From positions 27,501 through 91,500 of the forward strand of contig QVRM01005222.1 of the NCBI GenBank assembly GCA_003439945.1: a stretch of 64,000 bases of DNA, written 5' to 3'. Position 1 is the stretch's first letter. Each line of letters begins with the position of its first letter. Of this stretch, positions 33,231 to 44,922 are shown piece after piece. Below the pieces are notes generated by a model that saw only the letters and a program-made list of their open reading frames with translations, made no database searches and was not told where the DNA came from. Source of the stretch: Dermanyssus gallinae (Eukaryota; Arthropoda; Arachnida; Mesostigmata; Dermanyssidae). A program made the translations under genes and the position numbers.

Positions 33231-33690
33231 TTTTTGTGCTATTGTTGTTGTTGTTGTAGCTGTTTTTGTTGCTTGGTTGTGTTTAGAGTTATTGGTAGTG
33301 ATGGATGGTGGTGGCGGTAGTTTTACCATTGGTGCTGCTAGAAGTCGAAGCAAGCTTTCAGCTTCTGCCAATAGTAACTGCTGTTATTGCTGGTATAGCG
33401 TGTTGTTTCCTCAACGCGAGCGTTCTGTTAATGTTGTTGTTGCCGTTGTTGCTTTGCAGCTTTAATGTTGTTGCTGTTGTCTTTGGCTGTTGTTTTTGTG
33501 GTGACCAATACTCCTTTATTGTTGTTGCGAAGCCAAAACGGATTGCAGCAACAGCGACGACAGCAGTCATTTCCACTCGGGCGACTGTTGTTATTTTCAT
33601 TGTTGTTACATGGTTGTTGTTATTGCTGCCGTTGTTGTTGTTGTTGTAGTTGCTGTTTTTGATGATATTCTTATTGTTGCTGCTGCCGCT
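33231..33690. repeat. Cryptically simple (TTG/GCT)-rich region
   Basis: Dense, interrupted TTG, GTT and GCT triplets over about 450 bases, with no phase kept for long. Leu- and Val-rich frames across it are repeat translations. Confidence 0.85.
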
Positions 33691-33775
33691 ACCTAATGCT
33701 TCCGGCTCTTACTGCGACGGCCTATCGAGGTGAAGGCACGGTACAGCAAGCAAGCCGAGACGCTCGGCCGTAGAG

Positions 33776-33803
33776 AACAACAGCAGCAACAACAACAACA
33801 ACG
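33776..33803. repeat. Short (CAA/CAG)n tract
   Basis: About nine CAA or CAG units (ACAACAGCAGCAACAACAAC). Confidence 0.9.
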
Positions 33804-34159
33804 GATCCAGGCGCACGGAGGAAGGAGCCGGGAAAGTGAGCGGACTGGGCTACGTACGATTCAATGTGTGGCAGGGGGTGGCGGAGGTGGCGGTGGCGAC
33901 GGCAAGGTGGGGTGAGCGGGGGTCTGAAACAACTTGCCGAGTACATCGTCTACGGCAGTACACATACGACGTTCATACACCTAGCTACCGACGTAGCCAG
34001 CCGCCCAGCCCAGCCAGCTAGACAGCCACCTATCCACATCCGCTCTATGGCCGAAATGCCATCCGTCGGCGGAAGTAAACGAAGGGTGGACAACCAACCA
34101 GCCGCCGCGGCACCGCAATAGCAGTCCTAAGGAACAGGAGCAGAGTTGCGGCACCGTAG

Positions 34160-34330
34160 TAGATGCTTTAAGAATAGTAGTCGAAGCAGCAGCGGCAGTA
34201 GTTGTAGTAGCAGTAGTTGTTCTAGTAGTTGTAGTAGCAGCAGTAAGCAGCAGCAGTCATGAAGTAATAGCTCTGCCAGTAGCAGCAACAGCAACAGCAG
34301 TAGCAGAATAGTAGTAGTAGTAGCTGGCAG
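34160..34330. repeat. (AGT/AGC)n cryptic triplet repeat
   Basis: About 170 bases of mixed GTA, GCA, AGC and AGT triplets, ending in a purer (TAG)n at 34308-34322. Confidence 0.9.
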
Positions 34331-34485
34331 ATATCCGGCTGTTCCAGGGTCGTCAGCATGTAGGGTCTGGCCGTCTGTGTGCTGGCCTGCCGGCCTGGGT
34401 ACCTACCTACCTGTTGCGACCCAACGGCCTGTGGTTCTCAGGCAGCAAACCTACTAGTACTAAGTCTACTTCTGCTACAGTACCT

Positions 34486-34530
34486 CCACTACTACTACGA
34501 CGACGACGACGACGACGAAGAAGAATACTA
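34486..34530. repeat. (CTA)n-(CGA)n-(GAA)n triplet tract
   Basis: CTACTACTA passes into eight CGA units, then GAAGAAGAA. Encodes an acidic run in one frame but no gene is evident. Confidence 0.9.
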
Positions 34531-34569
34531 CTTGTCTCTTACTACATGTCTACTGGCCCAATAGGCCCT

Positions 34570-35640
34570 CTGACGTCATTTCGGAACCCCCGGCCGCCCG
34601 CGGCCACGCCGCCAACCGCCGCTCAGCTAGTAGAAACAGTCACAAACAACGACGAACCCCCCCTTACCTTCTACGTTTCACTCGATCGAGCGCGCTCTCT
34701 CTCTCTCTTTGTTGGTGTCTCGCGTTCGCTCTTAGAATCTGAAAGAACGGCCTGGAACAAATCGACGCGAACAAAGAAACTAGACGTCGCACCCCCAAGC
34801 TAGTAGACCGCCGCCGCCGCCGCCAGTACACGGCAGCAGATAGATGGCGGCATCGCGCTGAAGCCGCGACAGCTCCTGCGTCTGCCATTTTCGCAGTGGC
34901 TGCTGCTGCGTTGCTGATGTGGCTGCTGTTTCTCGGGGGACGGGGGGGAGGAAAGAAGCAGATGCACGGGGTAGTTGTGCCGGTGCCGAGAAACTGCGGC
35001 GGTTGCGGTTGTCCACTCTGCTGTACTGCTTCTAGACTGCAGTATAACTACTACGGATTCTGTTGTGACTGCATGGAGTTAGCCATACTAGTAGTGCCTC
35101 TGTTGGATGCTTCGTCGCGGTGCGTCGCGTTCTGTCGCTTGTCCACACGGCGTTTGTTTGGCGGGGGGCTGACCGCAGTTGGTCTTCTCCCTCGCAGGGC
35201 TCGGAGGAATAGCGGGGGGAGGTGAGGGACGGAGGACAAGGGAAGCCAACCCCCTCTGTCTGCTTCGTCGTTTGATCTGCGTTCGGCAGGTGGGAGGCGG
35301 GCGAATTGCTGCAGCCACGCAGCTGTATGTCAGTGTTGTGGCCTCTGCCACAGACATGTACTGCAATGGACTACTGCCGTGACTGACTTTGGGGGGAGTG
35401 GAGGCGGAGGCGGTTAGGGAGGGCGTCGAACGGAGAGCGGGGGTCATCCGTTTGCGGCCAACCTCTTTTGCGAGCTCAGTCTGTCTATCTCTCTATCTCG
35501 TCTCTTTCTTTCTGATTCTTTTTCTTTTTCTGTGTCTCTCTATAGAGTCGGCCGCCGCTTTAACCTCGCCACAACATTTGCCCCAGCGCCACGCCTGGCC
35601 ACGCTAGCGCGGCCGCAATCCTGCCGGTGGCCACAGCCAC
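34570..35640. promoter_or_regulatory. CpG-rich block with YY1-like motifs; possible host promoter or 5' UTR
   Basis: This is the most GC- and CpG-rich kilobase in the window. It contains a (GCC)n run at 34808-34824 and G-rich stretches (for example 34936-34950 and 35391-35417). TAGATGGCGGC near 34840 and TGCCATTTTCGC near 34885 resemble YY1 sites in both orientations, often found near arthropod and vertebrate promoters. No TATA box, initiator or splice donor can be asserted. Several overlapping frames of 60-130 codons have no recognisable domain. A transposon-free, CpG-rich stretch is consistent with the 5' end of a host gene, but this is inference. Confidence 0.3.
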
Positions 35641-35725
35641 GACATTTGTTAGCCGCTGGTTGAGACAAATGCTGTCCCGGCCGCCTTACTTGTTTTTTTC
35701 GCGTTGGCTGTCTGCCTCTACATGC

Positions 35726-35750
35726 TATATATATATATATATATATATAT
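35726..35750. repeat. (TA)n microsatellite
   Basis: About twelve TA units. Confidence 0.95.
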
Positions 35751-37680
35751 GCGAGTATAAGATCACACGATTTTCGCAGTGCTCTATACACAGTAGGACA
35801 AAGTTTCAAAGCTGAAACATCTCAAGACTACTGGGCACCTTACGACATGGTGCGTATAGCATCTCTGCTCACATTACTGAGGGTGGAATTTAAGATCGAC
35901 TTGTTTGTTGCATAGGCAATCTAGTCGGCAAAACGCCACGATTGCCTTCAAGAGGCATCTAGAGGCTATTGTTTGAGAAAAATATTTTATGTTTGAGAAA
36001 AATATGTGATGTTTACTGAAGTACCAGCGTTTTACAGAAACAACAAGAAATTGACCTGTTCGGCTGAGTCGAATGACGTAAGAAGATCGAGAAGAGTTTC
36101 AAGAACGTGGAGGCGTGGTTCGATCAGCACTCGCGTTATATCACTGAGAAATGCTACGTGCTACCCCAAGGAAGCAAGATGCTGTGATGAGTCTCCATAA
36201 TGCGACGCCCACGTGTGTCTGTAGATACTGTAACGCTTTGCTTGGGAGAAGTACGGCGCAACAAGCTTTGCGATGCACCGTGAGTTTCAGGCAAAACAAA
36301 CACATGCATTTAAAGCTCTTACAGATGCAAAAATAAATACAAACGAAAACAGATACTGCGACCTAAACAATCTTGACCGAATTTGCGTCATAACACAGTA
36401 ACAGTCAAAACGCCGTAACAGGAGTTTTCTTCTCTGACTTCTCGCGAGCTCGCCGCAAAACTTTAGGTCGATTGAGTGGAAATGTGAGACTAGAGAGGTC
36501 CACCTTTACGGAAGCAGCCATTATTGTCAAAGAACGTGACTCAATCACGGTGTGTAACTTGACGGTGGGTGGAGACGCCGTTTCAGAACGTTCAAAATGT
36601 CCCACAAAGGTTGGGACGAAAGAGCTGTTGACTAAAACTATAATCTACATTTGATGTTGCGGAGGGCAGTCGTATGATTTGCGTACGATTTTGGGTGATG
36701 AGCGTTAAAATGATTTGCTACAACAGGCGAGATAGAGATATGAGTCATTTAACACGACATCGAGGGGCTCCTTTCCATGTGCCGCCATAATATTTACCCG
36801 CGGACCTTTAAATGGCATTTTCCTTTACGATAGCTGTTCTAAAATATTCTACAAGACGGTTGTAGCAAAATAAGACTTTGCGAAAGGAACGTATGGAACT
36901 CGACGCCCTCCTACGAGCAACGCACTGCATCGAATAGAAATCAGGCACATTGGCGCACGGATCGGTGGCACACGTCCCCCATAGGACGAGGAGATCTACG
37001 AAATATGATGCTATAAACTTGATAGCCCTCGCCGTTCCATAGGGGTACTTCTATCGCCATTCAAAGGCCTGCGTTTGTCTTTGGTTGGCCCTGTTCGTTT
37101 GTGACGTGCCAACAACCCCTTTCGGGAGTCTCATGCTGGTCCGTGTCGCACGGCCGGTGCGACAATTGGCGGCTTCCGCCTGCACTGCTTTCGGTGCTAT
37201 AGGACTCCTTCGTAAATACCGACGGCCACGTATAACTGAAGTTTACCCGTTGCATCGAACAATTGCAGTCTAGCCATAGATGATTAAGTCTGCCCAGAGC
37301 GGTTTGAATGTCGTGGTCTGTACTTCAAAGAAGCTCGATTATTTTTGCTACCCTCTGCGCGGCTTGCGTCACGATATCTTTCTTAGAGCTGTAACTCGTG
37401 GCCTACTCATGACAATCTTCCGCTGCGCAACCAAAAGTGGTAGGGATAAAAAAGTTTGCCTTATTTGGTTTCTCTTTGTTCCCCGAGATGTTGTTCGTTT
37501 GTTTGGAATTTTTACTCCATAATACACTTGGAATATTAGAGGTATTAACAAACTCGAGGTTTTAGGGCAATCTGTGTAATGTATTTTTGTAAAAAAAAAC
37601 GGATTCTGCATAACGTTTTTGTGTAGAAAACGGCTTCTGCGTAATGTTGTTTTTTTGTCGAAAATGGTACTTACACATGA
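35751..37680. other. Spacer, no gene recognised
   Basis: Mixed sequence with short frames and no tandem repeats. Nothing classifiable. Confidence 0.5.
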
Positions 37681-37725
37681 TTTATTTACACACCAGATTG
37701 GGTAAAATATACAATAGTACGATTG

Positions 37726-37751
37726 ATATCACTACAGTCTCGTAGTGATAT
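37726..37751. repeat. 10-bp perfect hairpin in LINE 3' UTR
   Basis: ATATCACTAC (37726-37735), loop AGTCTC, GTAGTGATAT (37742-37751). It lies between the ORF2 stop and the AATAAA of LINE copy 2. Confidence 0.9.
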
Positions 37752-37756
37752 TAATA

Positions 37757-40433
37757 TTAAAAATCGTTCAGTGCCAGTTTTGTTAGAGAGGGGATTGCAT
37801 TACACTCACTGCCATGATATCTTAAGCATATACCATAACAATATTTACAAACACATGTGTCACAGGGTTCATGGCAAGCGTCTTTCTGACATAGAAGGTG
37901 ATGAAAACCGTGCACAGCAAAGCGGGTGGTCATGTGCCTGTTTGTCCTGCACGTGCCCTTCCATTCTGACCTAACCATTGCATCTGTCATATAAAAATGT
38001 GGATCGATCTCTGCCATTTTCTCTTCATATCGCCGTATGAACTCGCTGTATGCAGGGGTGTCTGGAAGCGCAAACTGTTTTTGACCTGTTCCACGAATAG
38101 TGGAGCATCGCACAGCAAATACGTGAGGCGGTTGTATGCTGACGTATGTAAACCTAGTACCCGCTTCAGATAAGCTGGTTTCACACGATCGAGAGCACCA
38201 AGTTGAGTAGAGCTTAGTTTTGCCCATACAAGCTGGATCCCGTATGATGCAATTGGCGCTATTTTCATATCAAATAGAGCTAGCGCTGCCTTAATTGAGA
38301 GCATCTGGGGCTTCTTAAGGGTTGTCGCCGCAATCAAGGCTTTTCGAGACCTCTCCTCTATATGTGCAGCGAAGGTCTTGGCTGAGGGGGTCACTGTGAT
38401 ACCGAGATATGTGAACTTATTTACATAGTTCAGGTCTTGTCCATTTAACCTAAGTGTATCGGTCACGGCCAGCCTGTCCGCGTGCCTGAACTTCATAGCT
38501 TCTGTCTTCTGCATATTTATTTCAAGGCCTACTACGTTCACGTATGCCGACAAAGTGGCCAGCGCCTGTTGCAGATGGTATCTGCTGCTACTGTAGAGTA
38601 CTAGATCGTCGGCATACATAATTATCTTGACAGCTGGGTGTCGGGTCTGTAAACGTGTTGGTAAATCGGCTACCAGTAAACAAAAAAGCAAAGGGCTGAG
38701 ATTATCGCCTTGGGCAAAGCCTGTCGTTTGTTCTATGCTTGGGTGCTCCGCTACACCGTCGTCCAAGATGATCTGATTGGATTGTAGCACGTCCTTCATC
38801 AATGTCAACATCCGTATTGGGACCCCGATTTCGGCGAGTTTAAGCAGGACTCGAGTTCTTGAGCCTGAATCAAACGCTGCTCGGAAATCCACAAATACGC
38901 TGTATAAAAACAGTCCCTTTCGTGACAGGGTTTGCTCTATATCTGGAAGGAGGATTGCACATGCAGTTAGTGTTGACCTCTGCGCACGAAAGCCATGCTG
39001 TTCGTCTGGTAATGCCTTTTTGTATTCGACGAACGACGTTAGACGAGCGGCTAGGAGGCTTGCAAGCAGTTTGTAAGCGCAGCTTTTCTTGGCAATGCCC
39101 CGCCAAGAAGAGGGCTCGGTCCGCGGTCCCTTGCCCTTTGGAATAAGTGCCATAACGCACTGTCTCCACGCTGATGGTAGTCGACCGTTGTAAATGCATC
39201 TATTAAAAAGCGCGGTCCAGTGCGCGGTCATTGTGGCTGCCTGCTGCAGATGCCCATTACAGATGCCATCTGGCCCAGGTGCTTTGTTTCTCGGGAGTTG
39301 ACGCAGTGCCTCCGCCACTTCTTGGACGGTGAAGTATTCGTCCAGTTGAGTTCTCCATTTCAGATCCTCTTCTGACCAGGCCGACATGAGAGTAGGCACT
39401 GCCCTTGGCACTGTGTCATGTGAGCTGAGGATCGATCTAAAGTGGCCATAGAGTACATCGCTTTCAACTGGACATGCAGACCTCCCCTCCGAAGTGTTAC
39501 GGAGCCACAAATATGGATTTTGTTCGGTCTTCTGAAGCAGTCGAGTCTCCAGTTGTTGCTCGTGTTGCCTTTTAGCATTCCGCAGAGTTCGTCGGTAAAT
39601 GGACCTCGTCGTTGCCAATAGAAATCTCATTTCCGGCCTCATGCGTTCCAGCACTTTTGCTTGGTAGTGAATGGCCTTCGCATGGTTACATTCCGGAGTC
39701 CACCAACTCCTTTCTCTTCTCCATTTCACGTGCTCTGCGCATGCTTTGAGTGCTCGGGTGAGCAGTTCATTGTAGCTTTCTACATCTTGCTCTGCTCTTT
39801 CGATGCCGAGAACTTCTACGGCTTCTTGTAGGCGGTCTGCTTTAAGTGCTCTCGACAGAGGTTTCCGTTTGTGTTGTCGCTCGTGGCGGGCTGGGACCGT
39901 GATATCCAGACCAACGGGTTTATGCACCGTCAGGTCCGCCCCTTCTCTCATTTGGTGATCTATTCCCACAAAACACACATTTCGTTTCGGCATATTTGTA
40001 GCAAATAAATCTATAGTTGATTTACCCATTGCACCTTCAAATGTTGACAAACTTGGGTCATTCGCCACCCAGAAGCCCATATCCGACAGTGTTTCGGTGA
40101 GTGCTTCAGTCCTCGCGTCCGTGGGTCTGTCGAGTCTTGCGTTCATATCTCCCACAATCACCGTGGGGTGAGCACGGTCTACCTGTTGTGCGCACTTCGT
40201 AATTTTCTCTATTAGTGTGAACGTGTCCTCAACTGCTGCTGGCTTCACATACACGGCAATCAAATTCAGTCTTCGACCTTCCATAACCACGCAGTTGTCT
40301 TCTGACAGAAGTAGTTTCATGTCTCCTAGTCGGCTATTGTAGAAAACTGACACACCTCCACTGGGACGGCCCAAAGAACTAGATCGAGAAGCGAGACCGA
40401 GAAGCGAGAGAGAAAAGGGTACTGTAGATGAAA
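37757..40433 (-). pseudogene. LINE ORF2: endonuclease (partial), RT, Cys-rich C-terminus, copy 2
   Basis: The open frame (795 codons from the first TTG at 40374) begins with LGRPSGGVSVFYNSR, past the first endonuclease block. It keeps VIVGDMNARLD and KSTIDLFATN of the nuclease. A linker contains NKAPGPDGICNGHL, the motif deleted in copy 1. RT motifs are VDFRAAFDS, GFAQGDNLSPLLF and IMYADDLVLYS. Near 38085 a frameshift moves the frame. The C-terminus continues in 38227-37757 with NRHMTTRFAVHGFHHLLC and CDTCVCKYCYGICLRYHGSEC. The substrate is the element's own RNA, copied at a nicked chromosomal site. Loss of the nuclease N-terminus and the frameshift make it inactive. Confidence 0.9.
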
Positions 40434-40440
40434 ATCTATC

Positions 40441-41313
40441 TTTATTGTACTATTTCTTCTTGCTAGCATTTGGAATACCTTTCCTGCAAAAGCACTTGTT
40501 GGAAACCGCAAGAACGGCCACATGGGCTTTGACTTTTGCCTGCATGATGCCGCAGTCCATTTTGCTAGGCCTTTGCACCATCACATGGTTTTGGGCGACA
40601 GTTTTTTTGAGCAGATTTTAAACGTCGTAAGTTTTTCTCTCACCAAATGCTAGCATTAATTTATTTTATAAAGTTCGATTTGCTCAGCAGGCCGATATTC
40701 TGTGCTTTATTATTTACTGATTATAGTGGGTTTTAATGGTTTGTATATACTGGTGGAGTCCAGCAGTTGGGATTTATTAAGCAGCGAGACATGCAAATAT
40801 ATAATGTGCGAGGCCTTATTTGTTTTAGGCTTTTGTTTGGACCTTTTCGCATGTTTTTCGCATGTGCATGAGTGGACGGGCATCGCTCTGCTTGGTGTGG
40901 CCAGGTTAAAATTTGTGTTTGAAATACCAGAACCTCGGATTCCCAGATTCCGTCGTTGTTATCTAATGTTTGTGTTTCAGTTATCGATTTGACGTGCTTT
41001 GGTTTTCTTAAAGAACAGAGCAATAACTTCGTGCAAGTGCTAGGTAAGAACTAGGTTGGGCTGTGGGCATGGTAAGGCGCGCATGTGTAATCGCCTGTGA
41101 AAGAGTACTGAGCAAATCCGTCACCTGCATTGAATCATTTTAGGCTTCGGGTTGAAGTAAGTAGCAACAATAAACCACAGGATGGCAACACCATGCATGG
41201 CACATCTACTCAGTGAAGCTTAATCAAAATTTCGAAGCGTAAAATTTAGGAGAAGCACAAGAGCTTTCTTTTTAGACGGCTTCGGCGGAATTACTGTCGA
41301 GGTCTACGTACAA
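40441..41313. other. Spacer, no gene recognised
   Basis: T-rich sequence. Two overlapping frames of 96 codons on opposite strands have no recognisable domain. Confidence 0.5.

Positions 41314-41368
<55 letters not shown>
41314..41368. repeat. (TA)n microsatellite
   Basis: About 27 TA units with one TACATA interruption near the left end. Confidence 0.97.
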
Positions 41369-41369
<1 letters not shown>

Positions 41370-41650
41370 GTGAGCGCCAAATTTTAAGAACTGCAAAAGT
41401 TTTATTTCTTGAGAATTGTCTTCAATAGAACATTTCTGTTTTGAACTAACGTTAAACCCAAATCAACGGATGCAAACTGTCCTTCACGCTTCAAACACGC
41501 AGATACAGTTGGTTTGTCGATAGGATGATCGCAATCGCAGATTTAGTAAAGATATGTCCGAGGAAAAATCTCGGGCCAACAATGTTTGGTAATTTCGCTT
41601 TCACTTCAAGAGAGGACATTTCCGCCCCTCGTTAAACTAGAAAAAAATAA

Positions 41651-41651
<1 letters not shown>
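41369..41651 (+). repeat. MITE internal/arm copy bracketed by (TA)n
   Basis: Matches 42650-42957 of the complete MITE over most of its length. Shared words include AGTTTTATTTCTTGAGAATTG, CTAACGTTAAAC, CACGCTTCAAACACGC, GATATGTCCGAG and CAACAATGTTTGGTAATTTCG. It lacks both CAGGGT ends and joins TA tracts on each side. Confidence 0.85.

Positions 41652-41687
<36 letters not shown>
41652..41687. repeat. (TA)n microsatellite between MITE and RLE-1 fragment
   Basis: About eighteen TA units separating two unrelated element fragments. Confidence 0.95.
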
Positions 41688-41688
<1 letters not shown>

Positions 41689-41862
41689 CCGTCTACCGTT
41701 TATTTATTTAGCTTCGCTATGTTAGGACTTTGGAGTAGACAATTGTCTCCACGCAAACATGTGGTCACGGGTTCTCTAACCCCAGTGTGCCCCGAACAAA
41801 CGCTGCATTTCCGTTGAATGTTGAGCGACAGCCAAGAATGCGAATGCTCTCGCTAACCCTAT
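41688..41862 (-). mobile_element. RLE-1 3' fragment in (TA)n
   Basis: The minus strand reads SESIRILGCRSTFNGNAAFVR, then GTLGLENP, a short decayed piece of the RLE-1 ORF2 C-terminus. It continues into the 3' UTR (GTTTGCGTGGAGACAATTGT, ACTCCAAAGTCCTAACATA, AATAAA) and ends GTTATA at the TA tract at 41687. On the 5' side it meets a short TATATATA. Its UTR closely resembles that of the 9.84-kb fragment. Confidence 0.82.
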
Positions 41863-42524
41863 ATATATGGGCAAGAGGTAAATACATAAACGTTCTTCTA
41901 AGCAAACCTGTTATTTTAGTAAATAACTCACTTTTCCTTAAAATCATTTTTATGGCTGTACTGGGAGTTTATGTTTAAAAGAGGAAGCGACATGGGCCGC
42001 GAGCAAGCGACAGAAATAACCGCATAAAAAAGCGTGCTCAATAGCGAACACAGCTGTGTGTTTATTCGTTACGCACTTACATTAATGAACTTATTCGCCA
42101 AGAAGTTATCCAACGATCGGAAAAATGGTTCACTCGTCGGAAAACGGATGAAGCAGAGAAAAATTTGACCTAGAGAGTAGACACGTTCTTCTGTCGCGTT
42201 TTGCAAAAGCTACACTTGTTCGAGGAATATCGAGTGTTCTCTATGCGTTGACGGGCCGCCGCGGACTGATTGGCCAGCCGCGCTTTTTCCACCTCGCTCA
42301 GCTTATTCTTTCCTAGCTTAAATAATAAACCTTAGGGAAATACGGTTGCCTATCAGCTTACGCAGCGACGTCAATGGTGCATGGATAAATTAGTTCTCCG
42401 CCGCTATATCAGAGCATAATGTTGATTACGTGAGACATCAACGATTTCGACAACCTTCAGGACGTTTCAAGCCGGAATTGCTATATTGCTCGCTTATGGA
42501 TTTGCTGCCGTACCGCACTATCTA
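41863..42524. other. Spacer, no gene recognised
   Basis: No long frame or repeat. Confidence 0.5.
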
Positions 42525-43026
42525 CAGGGTGTTCTAGAATTTGCCCAGCAAACTTTGAGGTGTAGCACAATTCGGCGAAAAAAAATTAATGTTTTCTAAT
42601 GGAACGAGGGGCGGAAATGTCTTTTAAAAACGAGTAATTGCGCGTGAGAGTCAAAATATAGGAACTGCAAAAAGTTTTATTTCTTGAGAATTGTTTTATT
42701 TCTTGAGAAATACAACATTTCTGTTTTGCAACAGTTCCACAATACAACAATTCTGTTTTGAGCTAACGTTAAACTCAATTCAACAGATGCAAACTGTCCT
42801 CCACGCTTCAAACACGCCGGTATGATTGGTTTGTCGATAGAGATGATCGCAATCGCAGATTTAGTGAAGATATGTCCGAGAAAAAAGTTCGGGTCAACAA
42901 TGTTTGGTAATTTCGCTTCCACTTTAAGAGAAGACATTTCCGCCCCCTCGTTCCGTTGTAAAAATATTTTTTTTGCCGAGTTGTACCAGACCTCAAATTC
43001 TGTTGGGCGAATTCTGAAGCACCTTG
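42525..43026. mobile_element. CAGGGT-ended MITE, complete, 502 bp
   Basis: Left end CAGGGTGTTCTAGAATT at 42525; right end is the near-complement (GAATTCTGAAGCACCTTG) at 43026. TA flanks both sides (42523-42524 reads TA, and 43027-43028 TA). Inverted repeats extend about 110 bases imperfectly. The non-coding interior matches the copy at 41369-41651. TA target and short size fit a Tc1/mariner-type MITE. Confidence 0.85.
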
Positions 43027-43028
43027 TA

Positions 43029-44848
43029 TGAACGTCGACCTCCGACAGGTAAAACAAAAACAACTAGAATGATCAGTTGTGCATATAGGTTCACTGCCAA
43101 CACTGCCGAGTATACCATCATGGCACGAATGTACGCTATACTTTGAGTCGTTTTATGATGATTACGCCCTGTCGCCGCTTACGCATGGTACCGAAGTAAT
43201 GCACGATAAACCCAATTACGCACGCGAGTGCACCGCGTCGGGCTCGACATTTAGAATAGCTAACCTCGCAAAATGCAATGCCTGTACCATACCTGTACTA
43301 CTCTTCTTGTGTACCTAGCATACTTAACATCACAGTAATGATTGTACACCATACAATATTATTCAGCTTTTATTTCACCATAAATCAGTAGACAAATCTG
43401 CCAAATGATATTATCAGGTACCAAGCAGCCAAACCATAATTAGTAGACTAATCTACCAATTTATGGACAACAGAATAGAATACAACTAAAAATACAACAA
43501 TATTAACTGTTGTTAGTTCCATTGTAGGTTAATGTATGCTTTTTGTATTTATCATTCTTCCGAGAAACAGTGTACTTTAATATTGTAAGTGATTTTGCAA
43601 CGTTTTTTTGACAGACCAGTCAAGAGGCAGTAGATGCGTTACTCTAGTGAGTTCGCTTCTAAAAGAACTTAATATTCTCATCATATACTAGGGATCAAAG
43701 GTTGATCTTGCCCGAAATGCTGGCAAAAAAATCACCTCACCCAAACGAATTCCTATTATTCAACTTTACCTTAGATCCTCGATCAACTTTACTCCGGAGA
43801 GTATACCTTCCATCTTTCTCGAGTCGTTCGCACTTATACATGCCGAACCGTTTGCTACCAACGCTGAAACTACGTTTGACTCTATGAACAGTATTATGAG
43901 GTTTATCTGTTTGAAATGTGTTGCCGCATCATCAGTCAATGTGGAAAGATCATAATTTTTGTGTTTTACACAGAGGAGTTCATGTAAATTTAGCAAAATT
44001 GTGAGCTGTTTTTTGTGGAAGAACATTTTGATCAATCACTACCTTATTTACTAATGATTTACCTTTCTGCTCGTAGCCAAAACATTGGCTACATATAATC
44101 TTTCTTTGATTAAGAATGACGTACAGAATGGTGGCGCATAATAAAGTAGGTTAGAAAACCGAGTGGAAACAATTTATTTGCAGCTAAATGTGTATATCGA
44201 TCTCAGTGTACTGGCTGTACGTGACATTTTGACGTTGAGCGCTCCACAACCATAGCCGGATTGGATAGAGATGTGTACGCGTGTGTCCTCTATCACTCAC
44301 AATGAGTGAAAGAGAATCACCAAATATCAATCAATTTGTATATTATCACACGTGTTGTGTAGAAATAGTACAGTTAAAAGATATGCATAAGTTTACATAT
44401 ACACATTTAGACTTATAAAATAATAGATATGTAAGACTATGAAGTTATGACGTGGGCCTGACTATCTAGTCTGACTAGCGACGGGACTAAGCTACAGGAA
44501 GCAGCATGGTATCTACCGCATGGTAGTTTACAACGAAGGCACACACATGATCACCGAATAAGCGATGCAGAATGCAGAAGTTTGACAACGGTTTACAAGA
44601 CATATCCTCAACGCTAATCCGTTTGCAGGTAGAAATCGCCATGACCACTCAACAAACAAAACGCCGTCCAGTAGGTGCCACAGTCTGAATTACTGTCTAC
44701 ATTGACCAGAGCCGCTACAAGTGAGAGAACCCTCCTAGGCCGCTAAATGCAATATTGATAGACTAGCGTTGCTTGCGTCTGATTTTCAATTAAGCTTCAG
44801 CTCTAGCTCACGCGGACGTGTTATCGCTGTGTCTGCCTTCGATTTCAG
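43029..44848. other. AT-rich spacer, no gene recognised
   Basis: Short frames only. No tandem repeats or element ends found. Confidence 0.55.
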
Positions 44849-44922
44849 TCACACAAAAGCAGGGCTCAACAAACTTCGGGCACACAACCACCGTTCAGCC
44901 AACGTGAACAACATGGTGTATG
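44849..44922 (+). other. Possible host first coding exon (acceptor, Kozak ATG, donor)
   Basis: A pyrimidine-containing CTGCCTTCGATTTCAG ends at 44848. A 74-base segment follows with AACAACATGG (good start context, ATG 44913-44915) and then GTAAGT at 44923. This would encode M-V-Y plus one base before the intron. Short start-codon exons like this are common in arthropods, but each signal can occur by chance. No downstream exon was identified. Confidence 0.2.

Larger units (their letters stand above)
37682..40440 (-). mobile_element. APE-type LINE, copy 2 (5'-truncated, ORF2 nearly complete)
   Basis: A minus-strand element of about 2.75 kb. It starts within the endonuclease at about 40440, where homology gives way to unrelated sequence after a TAG. 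It runs through RT and the Cys-rich C-terminus to a 3' UTR with a 10-bp hairpin (37726-37751) and AATAAA near 37680. ORF1 is absent. Only one frameshift interrupts ORF2, so this is a better-preserved copy than that at 21.9-25.1 kb. Confidence 0.87.

Noticed and set aside
33231..33690. Leu- and Val-rich hydrophobic frames that look like membrane segments
   Set aside because: They come from cryptic TTG/GTT repeats, read in several frames alike.
34570..35640. Several 60-130-codon frames in the CpG-rich block
   Set aside because: Long frames are expected in GC-rich DNA; frames overlap on both strands and none has a recognisable domain.
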